From Methyloprofundus sedimenti (GTDB lineage: Bacteria > Pseudomonadota > Gammaproteobacteria > Methylococcales > Methylomonadaceae), in NCBI RefSeq assembly GCF_002072955.1, contig NZ_LPUF01000002.1:248001-312000 (forward strand): 64,000 nt of DNA, given 5' to 3'. Position numbers and translations under genes: made by a program. Of the stretch, positions 18,710 through 28,022 are shown piece by piece. The first letter of the stretch is position 1. Each line of letters opens with the position of its first letter. The notes under the pieces were generated by a model. The model was given only the letters and a program-made list of their open reading frames with translations, did not search any database and was not told the origin of the DNA.

Positions 18710-21303
18710 TAGAAAAAGTCATCCGTAAAGGCTAAATCAATAGTGACGGCATACTGACTATAGCGGGTTTGTGTGATGGTATTTTCTAATACCAGTGTAT
18801 AGGCCGCATGACGATCAAATTGCGAACCAATCAGTTTTAAACGCGCATCTCGGGTACGCTCATTCATAGAAGTGCTTTGACTGTCAAAATTTAAGGTTTC
18901 ACGACTGGAAACTTCTTTACCGTCACTATCAATAATAAAAATATCCACTTGCCGCGCGATATGCTGCTCGTCAACCGCATCGGTCTGAATAAAACTGATT
19001 TTATCGATATTATTGGCCATTTTAATTGGCTGGCTTTTCACCACAATACCCACAGGCTGTTTCTCATTCTGCACCATCTTCTCACCGCGCAAGGCCGCAA
19101 TAGAAATCACCGGTACACAAATCTCTTGCAGCATAGCCCCGCCATGCACAAAACGAGAACCACCGATAAAATGAAAGCGTTGTGCGCCTTTAGGAATTAA
19201 AAATTCAGTGTCACCGCAGCCATTAGCGGTATCAGCAATCCGCCCTTTCCAGCAGGCTGAGTCAGCACGTAGATGATCGCCAATAATATAGCGTTTCCTG
19301 GCTTCTATGGTTCCGCCAGGCTTAAAGTCTAAAACCGTTTTATCGGCTTCAGATAAGGCTGTTTGCTGGAATAGAAATCCATGATCAGCGGTGACTAAAA
19401 CACGATTACCATTCAAGCGATTAATCACCCGCCCGACCAAGTCTTTTAATTCATTAATAGCATCACGACAGGCCTCAAAGGTTTTTTCTTCCGTCGGTAA
19501 CTTATCGCCGATGGCATCAATGGTATCGTGATAGATATACACCACTTCGGCATCACGAATCTTCTCACGGCCCTCTTCGTTACTCCAGGCGGACAAGACC
19601 TTTGCACTCACCGCCATGCCTTTTACTTTGGTTAAAATCGCATTGCGATTATCCAGACCTTGTGTTGATAAACCATCAGCAAAGACAACGGCACCCTGAT
19701 CTGTTGCATAAGATAATGTTTTATGCGGCAATAAGGCTGCCATGCCTAATTGCGTATAACTGGGTAATACACCAAACTGCGTGTTTAACTCAGCTTTAAA
19801 GCGTTTTTCACGATTAATACTAAAAACTAATTCATGGGCTACTTCATAACGCAAGGCATCCGAAATAATGACAAATACTCGCTTGAACTGCTTGCTTTTA
19901 AGATGAATCGCCACCTGACGATCATAAAACTGGTATTGCTGCGGGACACCGCCTATTTTCCACTCTTCTAAACAGTGTTCATTTTCCAGCAGCCTGTCCC
20001 ATGCCAGGCCTATTTCATATAAATACCAATGGGTATAAAGATTTTCTATTTCCTCATCGAGCTGGCGTAAAATATCCGCCCCTTTATTGAGTACCGACGC
20101 GACATTTTCATTAAATAGACGATACGCCTGATCAAATAAGTAAAGCTCACTCACATAAGCGCTATACATCGCCTTGGCGGAGTCATAATAAAAGCCATCA
20201 ACATATTGCTGACGTAAATATAATAAGCGCTCAGCCTGACGCAAGGCTTCATAAATCGCTGCGTACTCTTTTCGCGATAAACACCAGTGACTCACCAAAC
20301 GTCGCGATAAAATACGCTCAAATTGCACACGATCCAAACGCCGACTGACATCCAGTAAATCATTAACCAGACCGCGAATAATTGCCTGTTCAATCACTTC
20401 AAAGGTTTCACATTCGACTAACTGGTTGGGGTGGTAATCCCTGCAGCGTGATTGCACCTCTAATTGACCACTGATCTGCCTGGCAATCACATCATGTGCC
20501 TTTGCAAAGCTGCGACTATCGCGCCATCCGGTCATAAACGCTAATGCCGTTGCTTTACCTGCGCCCGTCTTTACGACATTATTCAGTAACCAATCCCGAT
20601 CCGTTGCTTCAATCTGACTCCATAACTCCGTACAGAATAATTTCAAGATGAAATCTGCTAAAGAAGGCTTGCTACTCGCATAACCAAATTGCGCCGCCAA
20701 TTCATTCCACAAGGACTCAGTTAATTCAAATTTATCTAGCTGATCCATTAAGCCGACAGCATCATTCCCTGAAGGTAAAGCCTCCGCATGATCCTTGACC
20801 AGTTGAAATAAAATATCCGTTAACGATGCTGATTCCGCTTTGCTTAACACCGCAATCATCTTACGGTCTAAAGAGGCTTCATCCTCGTTCTCGGTAACAA
20901 AACGCTTTAAGGCTGCCATACGCTGTTTATTAGCAAAAAACGACTGACGTTGACGTATATGGCCGCGCAACGCCATTTTAGGAATCCCTAGCTCATTCAA
21001 TAATATTGAACTCACATCGGCAAAGAATTGCTCACTGTATAAGCGTATATCTAACAGCCAATCCCGATCAGCTTCAGGTTCTGCATAAGGAAAATACAAT
21101 AAGAAAGGCGTTAGCGGCTCGTCTAATTCCAGACGCTTTTTAGTTTCAAATAAAGATTGCTCGGACATATCCAAAACAGTGACACCTTCAATTATTAGCA
21201 TCGAGACTGCCTCTTTAAAGCTTTCTTCAGGGTCGTACCAAAATACCAGGCGGCTTTGCTCAAATTTGGCGCGAATGCCTTGCTGTAGTTGTTCTATTTG
21301 CAT
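18709..21303 (-). CDS. pglZ: BREX type 1 protein PglZ
   Basis: PglZ is an alkaline-phosphatase-superfamily protein essential for BREX defence. The 864-aa protein starts MQIEQLQQGIRAKFEQSRLV and contains LVFWYDPEESF, typical for the family. The metal-binding phosphatase-fold motifs VFVIISDALRYEVAHEL (near 480) and RVLVTADHGFLFQ (near 640) are present, as is the GGSRFVHGGAMLQEICVP region. The frame is intact. It lies between the damaged pglX and brxL; the stop overlaps the brxL start. In a working system it acts with PglX and BrxC in phage restriction and site-specific host methylation. Confidence 0.95.
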   Translation of the reverse strand: MQIEQLQQGIRAKFEQSRLVFWYDPEESFKEAVSMLIIEGVTVLDMSEQSLFETKKRLELDEPLTPFLLYFPYAEPEADRDWLLDIRLYSEQFFADVSSILLNELGIPKMALRGHIRQRQSFFANKQRMAALKRFVTENEDEASLDRKMIAVLSKAESASLTDILFQLVKDHAEALPSGNDAVGLMDQLDKFELTESLWNELAAQFGYASSKPSLADFILKLFCTELWSQIEATDRDWLLNNVVKTGAGKATALAFMTGWRDSRSFAKAHDVIARQISGQLEVQSRCRDYHPNQLVECETFEVIEQAIIRGLVNDLLDVSRRLDRVQFERILSRRLVSHWCLSRKEYAAIYEALRQAERLLYLRQQYVDGFYYDSAKAMYSAYVSELYLFDQAYRLFNENVASVLNKGADILRQLDEEIENLYTHWYLYEIGLAWDRLLENEHCLEEWKIGGVPQQYQFYDRQVAIHLKSKQFKRVFVIISDALRYEVAHELVFSINREKRFKAELNTQFGVLPSYTQLGMAALLPHKTLSYATDQGAVVFADGLSTQGLDNRNAILTKVKGMAVSAKVLSAWSNEEGREKIRDAEVVYIYHDTIDAIGDKLPTEEKTFEACRDAINELKDLVGRVINRLNGNRVLVTADHGFLFQQTALSEADKTVLDFKPGGTIEARKRYIIGDHLRADSACWKGRIADTANGCGDTEFLIPKGAQRFHFIGGSRFVHGGAMLQEICVPVISIAALRGEKMVQNEKQPVGIVVKSQPIKMANNIDKISFIQTDAVDEQHIARQVDIFIIDSDGKEVSSRETLNFDSQSTSMNERTRDARLKLIGSQFDRHAAYTLVLENTITQTRYSQYAVTIDLAFTDDFF

Positions 21304-21323
21304 AACTGATACTTCATCCCTAT

Positions 21324-22015
21324 TTAAATAGTCTTGCCTAATTCGGTAGCTAAAGCAGTCAATCGATATTTTTGTAGCCGGCTACTTGGTTTATCCGGAA
21401 TTGTTCTTTCTATCAGACCTTTTTCAAGTAATTTTTTTATTTGCTTATTAAGCTCACCTGAGACTACTTTTTGATCCAGTTTCTGTGATAACTCTGATTT
21501 GCTAAGTTCATTATCAAGCAAAAATACGATAACTTTAGCGGCAAGATTTGACTCTAGCTGTGACTCTAGCTGTGACTCTAGCTGTGATGTTTTCTCAATA
21601 GTTTTCTTGTGCTCAAACTGCTGATGAATAGGCAAAGTCGTTAAAAAATAAACATTATGACTATCAGTTTCAAAAACAGGTTTAGGCGAACCATTATTTG
21701 CCATAAAACGCCTGATCTTAGGCAAACCAGTTCCTCTACCTTCTATAAGGTTTAATTCCTTCAAGAAATCACCTAAACGGCTATTGCGACAATCTCTGGC
21801 AATAATTTTTTTCCCTGTAGCATTTTTTGATCAACGGGCGGTAAAGGACCAGGGAAAGACAATATCTCAATACAGTTATGACGCACATTAATCTCAATAG
21901 GGTTTTCCTTATCATAACCTTTATGGAATACCGCATTCGCCACAGCTTCTTCCACCGCTTCAAAGGGAAAATTATAAAAACGTAACGCTATAGAGGTATT
22001 CTCTGCATGGCTCTC
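21324..22015 (-). pseudogene. AlbA_2/HATPase-type ATP-binding protein, truncated and frameshifted
   Basis: The 5' end is lost. From about 22015 the frame reads NTSIALRFYNFPFEAVEEAV then NAVFHKGYDKENPIEINV, the GHKL-ATPase-like half of the putative transcriptional regulators with an AlbA_2 domain. It breaks near 21800 and resumes in another frame as NSRLGDFLKELNLIEGRGTG with a winged-helix C-terminus (LSKSELSQKLDQKVVSGELN). The tail contains three tandem QLES units encoded by a 12-base repeat at about 21548-21586. The fragment lies between pglZ and the duplicated pglX end and is surely inactive. Such proteins are common in defence islands. Confidence 0.72.
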
Positions 22016-22048
22016 TTATTTAGTTTTATGTCGGCAACGATAATAATG

Positions 22049-22186
22049 TCAAACTTTACGGTAAACAGATTCAAATCCCACGTACTCCAAGAGAAACTTT
22101 TCAGCACCTTGACACCCCTCTGTTAATGGCAAACGATTAACCCGTTTTCTTAGCTCTCGTTGCTGTTGTTTTGTAAAGCTTGCCAT
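22049..22186 (-). CDS. Small 45-aa hypothetical protein
   Basis: A short basic frame, MASFTKQQQRELRKRVNRLP, then LTEGCQGAEKFLLEYVG, begins two bases after the stop of the relic pglX end (TAATAATGG). No strong Shine-Dalgarno is seen, so it would rely on coupling. I do not recognise a family. It may be the beginning of a native gene that once followed pglX and was cut off, since the next fragment (AlbA_2 type) follows directly. Confidence 0.4.
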   Translation of the reverse strand: MASFTKQQQRELRKRVNRLPLTEGCQGAEKFLLEYVGFESVYRKV

Positions 22187-22188
22187 TA

Positions 22189-22250
22189 TTATTTCTCTGG
22201 AAACTTACCCGTCACCGCCTTAACATTCGCCAATAAATCGCCAAACTGTT
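22189..22250 (-). pseudogene. Second, diverged copy of the pglX 3' end
   Basis: The minus strand reads QFGDLLANVKAVTGKFPEK and a stop. The true pglX terminus 780 bases away reads KFGDLLAEVKAVTGGK and a stop. The two copies differ at several positions, so this is not a recent perfect duplication. It abuts the palindromic element at 22251. The arrangement suggests that the DUF4160/DUF2442 pair arrived with, or by recombination against, a different pglX allele. Confidence 0.7.
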
Positions 22251-22369
22251 ATCGTTCCCACGCTCTGCGTGGGAATGCATCTCAAGACGCTCTGCGTCAC
22301 GGGATACAAAGGTGTTACCTGGCTTGCTTGCGGAGCCTTCTGCTTCGGGACGCGGAGCGTGGGAACGAT
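22251..22369. repeat. Palindromic MITE-like element, copy 1
   Basis: The element is 119 bp with perfect 15-bp terminal inverted repeats (ATCGTTCCCACGCTC at the left, its complement at the right). Internal sub-palindromes such as CCCACGCTCTGCGTGGG are present. The same ends bound a related element inside pglX at 25313-25416. It has no coding capacity and probably moves in trans. Confidence 0.8.
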
Positions 22370-22406
22370 AGATTCTATTAACATAAATCACCTTTTAACT
22401 GTTTTG

Positions 22407-22643
22407 TTACCCAACGACCCGACCACGCTCTAAAATCTGATCCAAATGGAAATCACATTGATCATTCCAAAAAACACGCTTATTTTTAAACTGAACAGCA
22501 TTAAATAAAGCCTTATCATAGAGTGATTTATAACAAGGGATACGCTCTAATTCTGCTTTAACATCAAAATCCACAACAGAATTGTCATCTAAATAAATGC
22601 GTAAAATATAATCATTTCTTGGTTCGATATTTATCAGTTTCAT
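22407..22643 (-). CDS. DUF2442 protein
   Basis: The 78-aa protein MKLINIEPRNDYILRIYLDD has the DUF2442 pattern (FDVKAELERIP; FKNKRVFWNDQCDFHLDQIL). It follows the DUF4160 gene by 12 bases and has a strong ribosome-binding site (AAAAGGAGAATAAA before ATG). DUF4160/DUF2442 pairs are recurrent two-gene cassettes considered toxin-antitoxin-like; I know no proven biochemical role. The cassette lies behind pglX and is flanked by duplicated pglX ends. Confidence 0.82.
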   Translation of the reverse strand: MKLINIEPRNDYILRIYLDDNSVVDFDVKAELERIPCYKSLYDKALFNAVQFKNKRVFWNDQCDFHLDQILERGRVVG

Positions 22644-22655
22644 TTTATTCTCCTT

Positions 22656-22925
22656 TTATCGTAAAGGCTCAATACGTAATGGTTCTTCACCTGATATGGC
22701 TAACTTCCACTCGACCATCAAAGATTCTTGATGTAATTCAATCCATGCCTGAACTAATCGCGTTTGTTTTCGAGGTAAATTTCCAGCGATGATATCGCCT
22801 TCCATAATTGAAAACACAGCCTCATCATCCTGATATTCAGCATGGATAGGCGGCATATTATGTTTCCCCGTATCATAAAAATACATCATGATACGAATGC
22901 CATAAAAAATAGAAATAGTAGGCAT
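22656..22925 (-). CDS. DUF4160 protein
   Basis: The start at 22925 gives MPTISIFYGIRIMMYFYDTG, the standard DUF4160 beginning, and has AAAGGAG six bases upstream; an ATG eight codons earlier is less likely. The conserved HNMPPIHAEYQDDEAVF segment follows. The 89-aa protein is paired with the DUF2442 gene just downstream, as is usual for this cassette. The gene begins 42 bases after the pglX stop, so read-through from the BREX promoter is possible. Confidence 0.85.
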   Translation of the reverse strand: MPTISIFYGIRIMMYFYDTGKHNMPPIHAEYQDDEAVFSIMEGDIIAGNLPRKQTRLVQAWIELHQESLMVEWKLAISGEEPLRIEPLR

Positions 22926-22967
22926 CACTGACTCCTTTAGTATTAACAATTACCCTAAAATTATTCA

Positions 22968-23609
22968 TCACTTTCCCCCCGTCACCGCTTTAACCTCCGC
23001 CAGCAAATCACCAAATTTACCATAATTCACTTTAACGCCATCATCTAAATCCAAACTAATGTGCATATCAGCATAGTGCTTTAATTTATCGTCAAACTCG
23101 CTGAGTTCGGTTTGTTTTTTCTCTAAGGCGGTGAGGGATTTTTTAAAGCGATTGCTTTCAGCGGTGGTACTGGCATCTTGCATTTGTTTTTCTAATACCA
23201 TTGCAGAGGCCTCGTATTTACCTAACAACGGCGTGACGTATTCAGTACGCATTCGGGATAAGGTGCTTTCGTTGTAGCGGTGTAGATAAACCAAACATTC
23301 AAAGGCTTTTTGTTTCCCTGAACTAAATAACCAATAAATCGGGCGTTTTTTGTAGGTTTTTAGATGGTCTTTATAAAATTGGCTCGATAAATAACGGCGG
23401 ATAGTTTCTAGACTGGATTCACTGCTTTTGGCTTTAATGGCATACAGACATAAGCTTTCGGCTACAAAGTCTAGGTTTGTTTGTAGATTGTCTGCTCCCC
23501 AAACCACACGGACAAATTCACGGAAGCGGTGGGTGGCATCATCGGCAAACCATTCTTGATCGGTGAGCGGGAGAATGCCGTCGTTATCAGGTTTAAAAGT
23601 CTGTTTAAT
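22968..23609 (-). pseudogene. pglX: pglX 3' part, severed by IS3
   Basis: This is the C-terminal 213 residues of the BREX methyltransferase PglX: IKQTFKPDNDGILPLTDQEW, then RVVWGADNLQTNLDFVAESL, KKRPIYWLFSSGKQKAFECL and a coiled-coil helix ending GKFGDLLAEVKAVTGGK. Joining it to 24865 with one copy of the GTA duplication keeps the frame exactly (3162 + 642 nt = 1268 codons). An internal ATG at 23507 could start a 179-aa fragment. This part belongs to the target-recognition half of PglX, so the split should abolish methylation. Confidence 0.9.
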
Positions 23610-23683
23610 GTATGTAGTGGTCTAATAATCCTGTACTAAACGATAGGAGTTTATAATAACCCCTTAATCAAAGATGCAGACCA

Positions 23684-23986
23684 ATGAGTAAACGAAAAAG
23701 TTATACAACAGAATTTAAACATGAAGCGGCCAGTCTGGTATTAGATCAGGCATATTCCATAAATGATGCTTGCGAAGCTATGGGCGTTGGTACTACAGCA
23801 ATGCGCCGTTGGGTCACTCAATTAAAAGAAGAGCGTCATGGTGTTACGCCAAAAGGAAGCCGAGCGATTACTTCTGATCAGCAAAAGATTCAAGATTTGG
23901 AAAGTCAGATAAAGAAACTAAAGAGGGAGAAAGAGATTTTAAAAAAGGCTTCAGCTCTCTTAATATCGGACGTGTATCAATTTTAA
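23684..23986 (+). CDS. IS3-family transposase OrfA
   Basis: The 100-aa OrfA has the helix-turn-helix (YTTEFKHEAASLVLDQAYSI; ACEAMGVGTTAMRRWVTQLK) and a leucine-zipper-like coiled coil (IQDLESQIKKLKREKEILKK). Near the end the sequence A-AAA-AAG (23941-23947) lies in frame, the classical -1 programmed frameshift signal that joins OrfA to OrfB. It starts at ATG 23684 inside the element. Confidence 0.93.
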   Translation: MSKRKSYTTEFKHEAASLVLDQAYSINDACEAMGVGTTAMRRWVTQLKEERHGVTPKGSRAITSDQQKIQDLESQIKKLKREKEILKKASALLISDVYQF

Positions 23987-24825
23987 TGCTAATTGATGAG
24001 TTAAGAGAGCAATACAAACAATGCGAATTATTGCAAACATTTGAGATGAGTCGTAGTAGTTACAACTACCACCGTAAGCATGCAAACAAGGCAGATCCTG
24101 AGCGAGACAGGTTAAAATCCAAGGTTATTGCGTTACATGAAGCGAGCCGCAGTTCAGCGGGGAGTCGTACCCTTTCTGCTCAATTAAAACAGCAAGGTGA
24201 ATCTGTTGGACGCTTCAAAACACGGAGTTTAATGCAAGAAGCGGAGCTGACAAGTAAACAGCCAGGCGCACATCGTTACAAGGTGGCTGAAAAGCCATCA
24301 AACATAGCGGATAACCACTTAAACCGTGAATTTTCTACCGAACTGGCTAATCAAGTTTGGTGTGGTGATGTCACCTATATTTGGTCGGGTACAGGCTGGA
24401 TATATTTAGCATTGGTGATTGATTTAAATGCGCGCCGTATCGTGGGGTGGGCTTGCTCAACTAGTCCTGACTCAGTATTGACTACACGAGCGTTAAAATT
24501 AGCTTATGCGGCTAGAGGAGAGCCCAAGAACTTGATGTTTCATTCTGATCAGGGGTGCCATTACACCAGTAAGGTATTCCAGCAGCAATTGTCGGAATAT
24601 GAGATCAAGCAAAGCATGAGTCGGCGTGGTAACTGTTGGGATAATGCACCGATGGAGCGTTGTTTTAGAAGCTTTAAATCTGAATGGATGCCTAAGACTT
24701 TTTATTCATCTTATGAACAGGCAGAGAAAGATATTATGCAATACATCAAGTATTACAATAGTTTCCGTGTACATAGTTATAACAATTATTTAACCCCAAT
24801 CCAAGCGGAGAAAGAAGCCGCTTAA
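23986..24825 (+). CDS. IS3-family transposase OrfB (DDE integrase)
   Basis: The 279-aa OrfB has the HTH_21 region near the N-terminus and an rve integrase core. The DDE triad is visible as Asp in VWCGDVTYIW (near 125), Asp in MFHSDQGCHYTS (near 185) and Glu in NCWDNAPMERCFRSFK (near 220). It lies in the -1 frame relative to OrfA, which fits fusion at the A-AAA-AAG site. The frame is full length, so the element may be functional. Confidence 0.94.
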   Translation: MLIDELREQYKQCELLQTFEMSRSSYNYHRKHANKADPERDRLKSKVIALHEASRSSAGSRTLSAQLKQQGESVGRFKTRSLMQEAELTSKQPGAHRYKVAEKPSNIADNHLNREFSTELANQVWCGDVTYIWSGTGWIYLALVIDLNARRIVGWACSTSPDSVLTTRALKLAYAARGEPKNLMFHSDQGCHYTSKVFQQQLSEYEIKQSMSRRGNCWDNAPMERCFRSFKSEWMPKTFYSSYEQAEKDIMQYIKYYNSFRVHSYNNYLTPIQAEKEAA

Positions 24826-24884
24826 AAAACCGATCGTTATGTACGAATTTACTTGACCACTACAGTAGATATGTTTAATATACA

Positions 24885-24964
24885 AGGTTGGGTTAGCGGC
24901 TTTATCGCGTAACCCAACATTTTCGGCTTCGATGTGTTGGGTTACGCTATCGCTAACCCAACCT
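24885..24964. repeat. REP-type double hairpin inside pglX
   Basis: Perfect 14-bp end repeats (AGGTTGGGTTAGCG and its complement) enclose two tandem hairpins, each with TGGGTTA/TAACCCA arms, 80 bp in all. A related hairpin, CTGGGTTA...TAACCCAG, lies beside the RAYT relic at 52754. It sits in the pglX frame, only 18 bases from the IS3 end. Confidence 0.78.
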
Positions 24965-25312
24965 ACGTCTGCATGATAGATTTTCTCAAAATCAATATTC
25001 CCTGCATGAGCATAAATCAGTCCTGCTTTATCCAAACGATACCGCCCCATCATACAGCCGATGGCATAGCTGATAAGCTCTGCGAGGGTGTCGGATTGAA
25101 AGCGCTTATTCAGGTCGGCATCTGATAAATTACCGCCATAACGGTATTTTGGATTCACGGTCAGGGTGATTTGTTCCAGCGGTACATCGGGCGTGAGTTC
25201 GTCTTGTAAGTCGTAAGCATCGATAAACAAGCGGTTGTTTTCTTCTTCCAGACGTTGCATTTCGGCAATGGTTGCGCGGTTGTGGGTTTGCCATGCCGCA
25301 AAAGCCGCCTTA

Positions 25313-25416
25313 ATCGTTCCCACGCTCTGGCGTGGGAACGCATTCGGCAACGCTCCTGCGTTGCGTGACGCTAGAGCGTCACTTACTGCATTCCCACGCT
25401 GGAGCGTGGGAACGAT
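25313..25416. repeat. Palindromic MITE-like element, copy 2, inside pglX frame
   Basis: The 104-bp element has the same ends as the copy at 22251 (ATCGTTCCCACGCT and its complement) but a different middle. It is translated without a stop within pglX, adding about 35 residues rich in Ala, Arg and Asn between the family segments near 850-890. A short ACTCACCACTCACT stretch abuts it. Confidence 0.8.
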
Positions 25417-27127
25417 AACAAACCACTCACCACTCACTAAAGGATTGCTTTGAAAGTCCCATGAGGTTTCGTAGTTATTCCAATCGTTTTGAGATAATTT
25501 TATAAGATCATTACATTCTACTTTAATAACTGAATTAAACGGTAACGCTCTAAAATTACCCACTTTAAAATGAAGGGTTGGGTTGATTATTGGTGTTATA
25601 AAATCAACAACGTTTGAATTTAAAAACGATAGTAATTGTGAAAAATCTCTACTCGATTTTAAAAAACCAGATGGACTTGCACTATCAAATAAATGGTTTT
25701 TTGGTTTTAATCGAGCTGAAAAACCACCTGATGTTATATCGGACCAAATAGCAGAGTTTTCAGAAAAAGTTGGTTCCCCTTGAATCCCAGAATTAGGCAT
25801 TGATTTAATTAACTCACCATTATTTTCCCAGTAAATTATAAATTCTTGGTTACCTGCCCATTTTCTATATTCACCACCTTTATGATGAAACACCCAACTA
25901 ACATCTAATTTATCTAGCATTCCTACTGTTGAGTAATCAACCTCATGCCAAAGTCTTAAAAACTTATCATTATTACCAGTTTTAATTCCTTCAGAAGAAA
26001 AAGACTCCGTACCTAGCGAATCAAATTTATCAAACACCGAAAACCAATTATCACTCACCCAATACGCGATCGGACTGCCTGGGATTTTTTTAAAGTCATC
26101 TTGCTGAGTTGTACTATAAGCTTGCTCTTTATTGAGTAAGGCTTGCTGTTTCTTTTCTTCATTCCCGTCAATCAAACGAAAAAAAGTCGGTTTATAATCT
26201 GCAATATGATTTTTTGCTAAAACAAAGGCGGTGGTCTGTACGACTTCACCCGATATTTGCCCAAATGCCCGCGCTCCTAAATGTGCCATCGTAATAAAGG
26301 TATGCTCATCTAAAAGCCATTCTCTGAACTTTTCATAACTGGATAAAAACATCCAGCTTTGCATCGTGACCATCGCCACATAAGTATTTTTCTCACCACT
26401 CGTCACTCCCCACTCATCCCTCAAAAACCGTTCCATAAACATCGCAAACAAATCCGATTTACTATCAGGAAACTGTTTTTTAGCAAAGGCTTTTAATTCT
26501 GCATTCATGCCTTTACCGCCCATATACGGTGGATTCGCGACCACGACATCATAGGATTGCGCCAAGATTAAGGCTTGTTGCACCAAAGGCATTAAGCATT
26601 GATAGCTTTGCTGGGCTAAAAAATCCTGGATATTATCCGCAAGTTTTTCTAAGGCGCGCTCTAAGGTGGGTAGGTATGCGCTTAATGAATCAGGAATTTG
26701 AATTAACGAACCTAAACAGTCTGCTTGTGCAAAGGTGTCAATTAATTCCCGGATGATACTGCCTAAACTCTGAATTTCTTCTTGATTATAATGCGCTTGC
26801 CAGAGCTGTTGCGCATTGAGCACTAAGGCTTCTGCTTCTAATCCCTTTGAACTTTGCAAGGCCATGATATTTAACTGCACCTCACGGGTAAATATACGCC
26901 GATCATCCGCCCGCGCTTTCATCATCAAAGCAAAACCCGATAATTGCGCCGCGCGGTCGTCTATATCCAAACCGTAGAGATTTTTTTCTAAAATCAGCTT
27001 GGGAATATCACGCAACCGGTAACCGCGCTCTGCATAGATGGCTTTGAGTAAATCGTAGGCTTCGACCAATATATGCCCTGAACCGCAAGCAGGATCTATT
27101 AATGTTAAATCCTCTGGATTTAAAGCA

Positions 27128-27197
27128 GTGATGAGTGATGAGTGATGAGTGGTGAGTTGACTCTCCTGACTCGCCACTAATCCCTCGTCACTCGCCC
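27128..27197. repeat. ACTCATC-type minisatellite inside pglX
   Basis: GTGATGAGTGATGAGTGATG and a diverged mirror continuation (CGCCACTAATCCCTCGTCACTC) form a low-complexity insert translated as roughly ASQESQLTTHHSSLITA, 15 residues before the SAM-binding motif. Similar ACTC-rich bits occur at 25420-25440 and 26388-26418 in the same gene. Likely slippage-grown or inserted linker DNA. Confidence 0.6.
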
Positions 27198-28022
27198 CTT
27201 GAATATAGTAGTCCATGTCATTTTTCAGCTGTGACTCAGGGTAATGCATTAACCAGTGTCGTCCTAATGAATTTTGCACCAGATATTTAACGATCCAATT
27301 CGGCGTAAATAACTGCGTGGCGGCGGGTATATCTTCCGATTTAACCACCTTACCAATCACTTGATCTTTCTTTTCTGAAATATAGAATTGATATAACCAG
27401 CCAATCACTTCCACCTGCTCCCAATCTTCCACAGGTATCTCATTCACCAGTCCACGCAAAATAGAATCGGTACGGGTTAGGTTATCAGGTAATAAGAGTT
27501 CAGTTTCATCATCAATCGCTTCAAACAGAAACGGCATGGCTTGATGCAAGGCATGGCATTGTCCTAATAATAAAGTCCGATACAAAAGCTCGTCCTGATT
27601 ACCTGCCAGTTTGAGTTCAATAATCTGATCACGGTTTAAACTTAAATCCTCAGCCACATCTTGAGCATGTTCCAGTATTTCAAAACCGCTATTATTTTCA
27701 GGGTGGGATAAAACGCGTAACCCATGATCTAAATAACCATGTAACTCCATGTAACGAATCGCACAAAGACGGTTAAACCATGTATAGGCAACGAGTTCCA
27801 TTAAGGCTGTAAAACCAGTATTTTCAACCTGTGCAATTAATTTATTACGTGCACCTTTGAGCTTTAAATCAACACTACGTCCCTCAACAGTCAGCACCTG
27901 CCCTTCTTCTTTTGCTTCTGCAATATGGCTGGCGAAAATACCAAGTTCATTTGCGCGTTTGCTAACGGCGGTGATAAAAGCGTTCCTGGCCAGGGGGGCG
28001 TATTTCTTGATGTGAGTGGTAT

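Larger units (their letters stand above)
23613..24864 (+). mobile_element. IS3-family insertion sequence in pglX
   Basis: The 1252-bp element begins TGTAGTGGTC and ends GACCACTACA, a perfect 10-bp terminal inverted repeat of IS3 type (TG...CA). It is flanked by GTA at 23610-23612 and 24865-24867, a 3-bp target duplication usual for IS3. It encodes OrfA and OrfB with an intact frameshift site. It is inserted opposite in direction to pglX. Coding potential and ends look intact, so it may be recent and active. Confidence 0.95.

Noticed and set aside
23986-24825. Frameshift mutation between IS3 orfA and orfB
   Set aside because: The A-AAA-AAG sequence in frame at 23941 and the -1 relation are the normal programmed frameshift of IS3 elements.
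24790-24867. C-terminal extension of PglX (GQVNSYITIGFLSG and following)
   Set aside because: These residues are read-through into the IS3 inverted repeat and orfB antisense, not PglX.
27128-27197. CRISPR-like repeat
   Set aside because: Units are 7-10 bases, contiguous and without spacers; it is a minisatellite in pglX.
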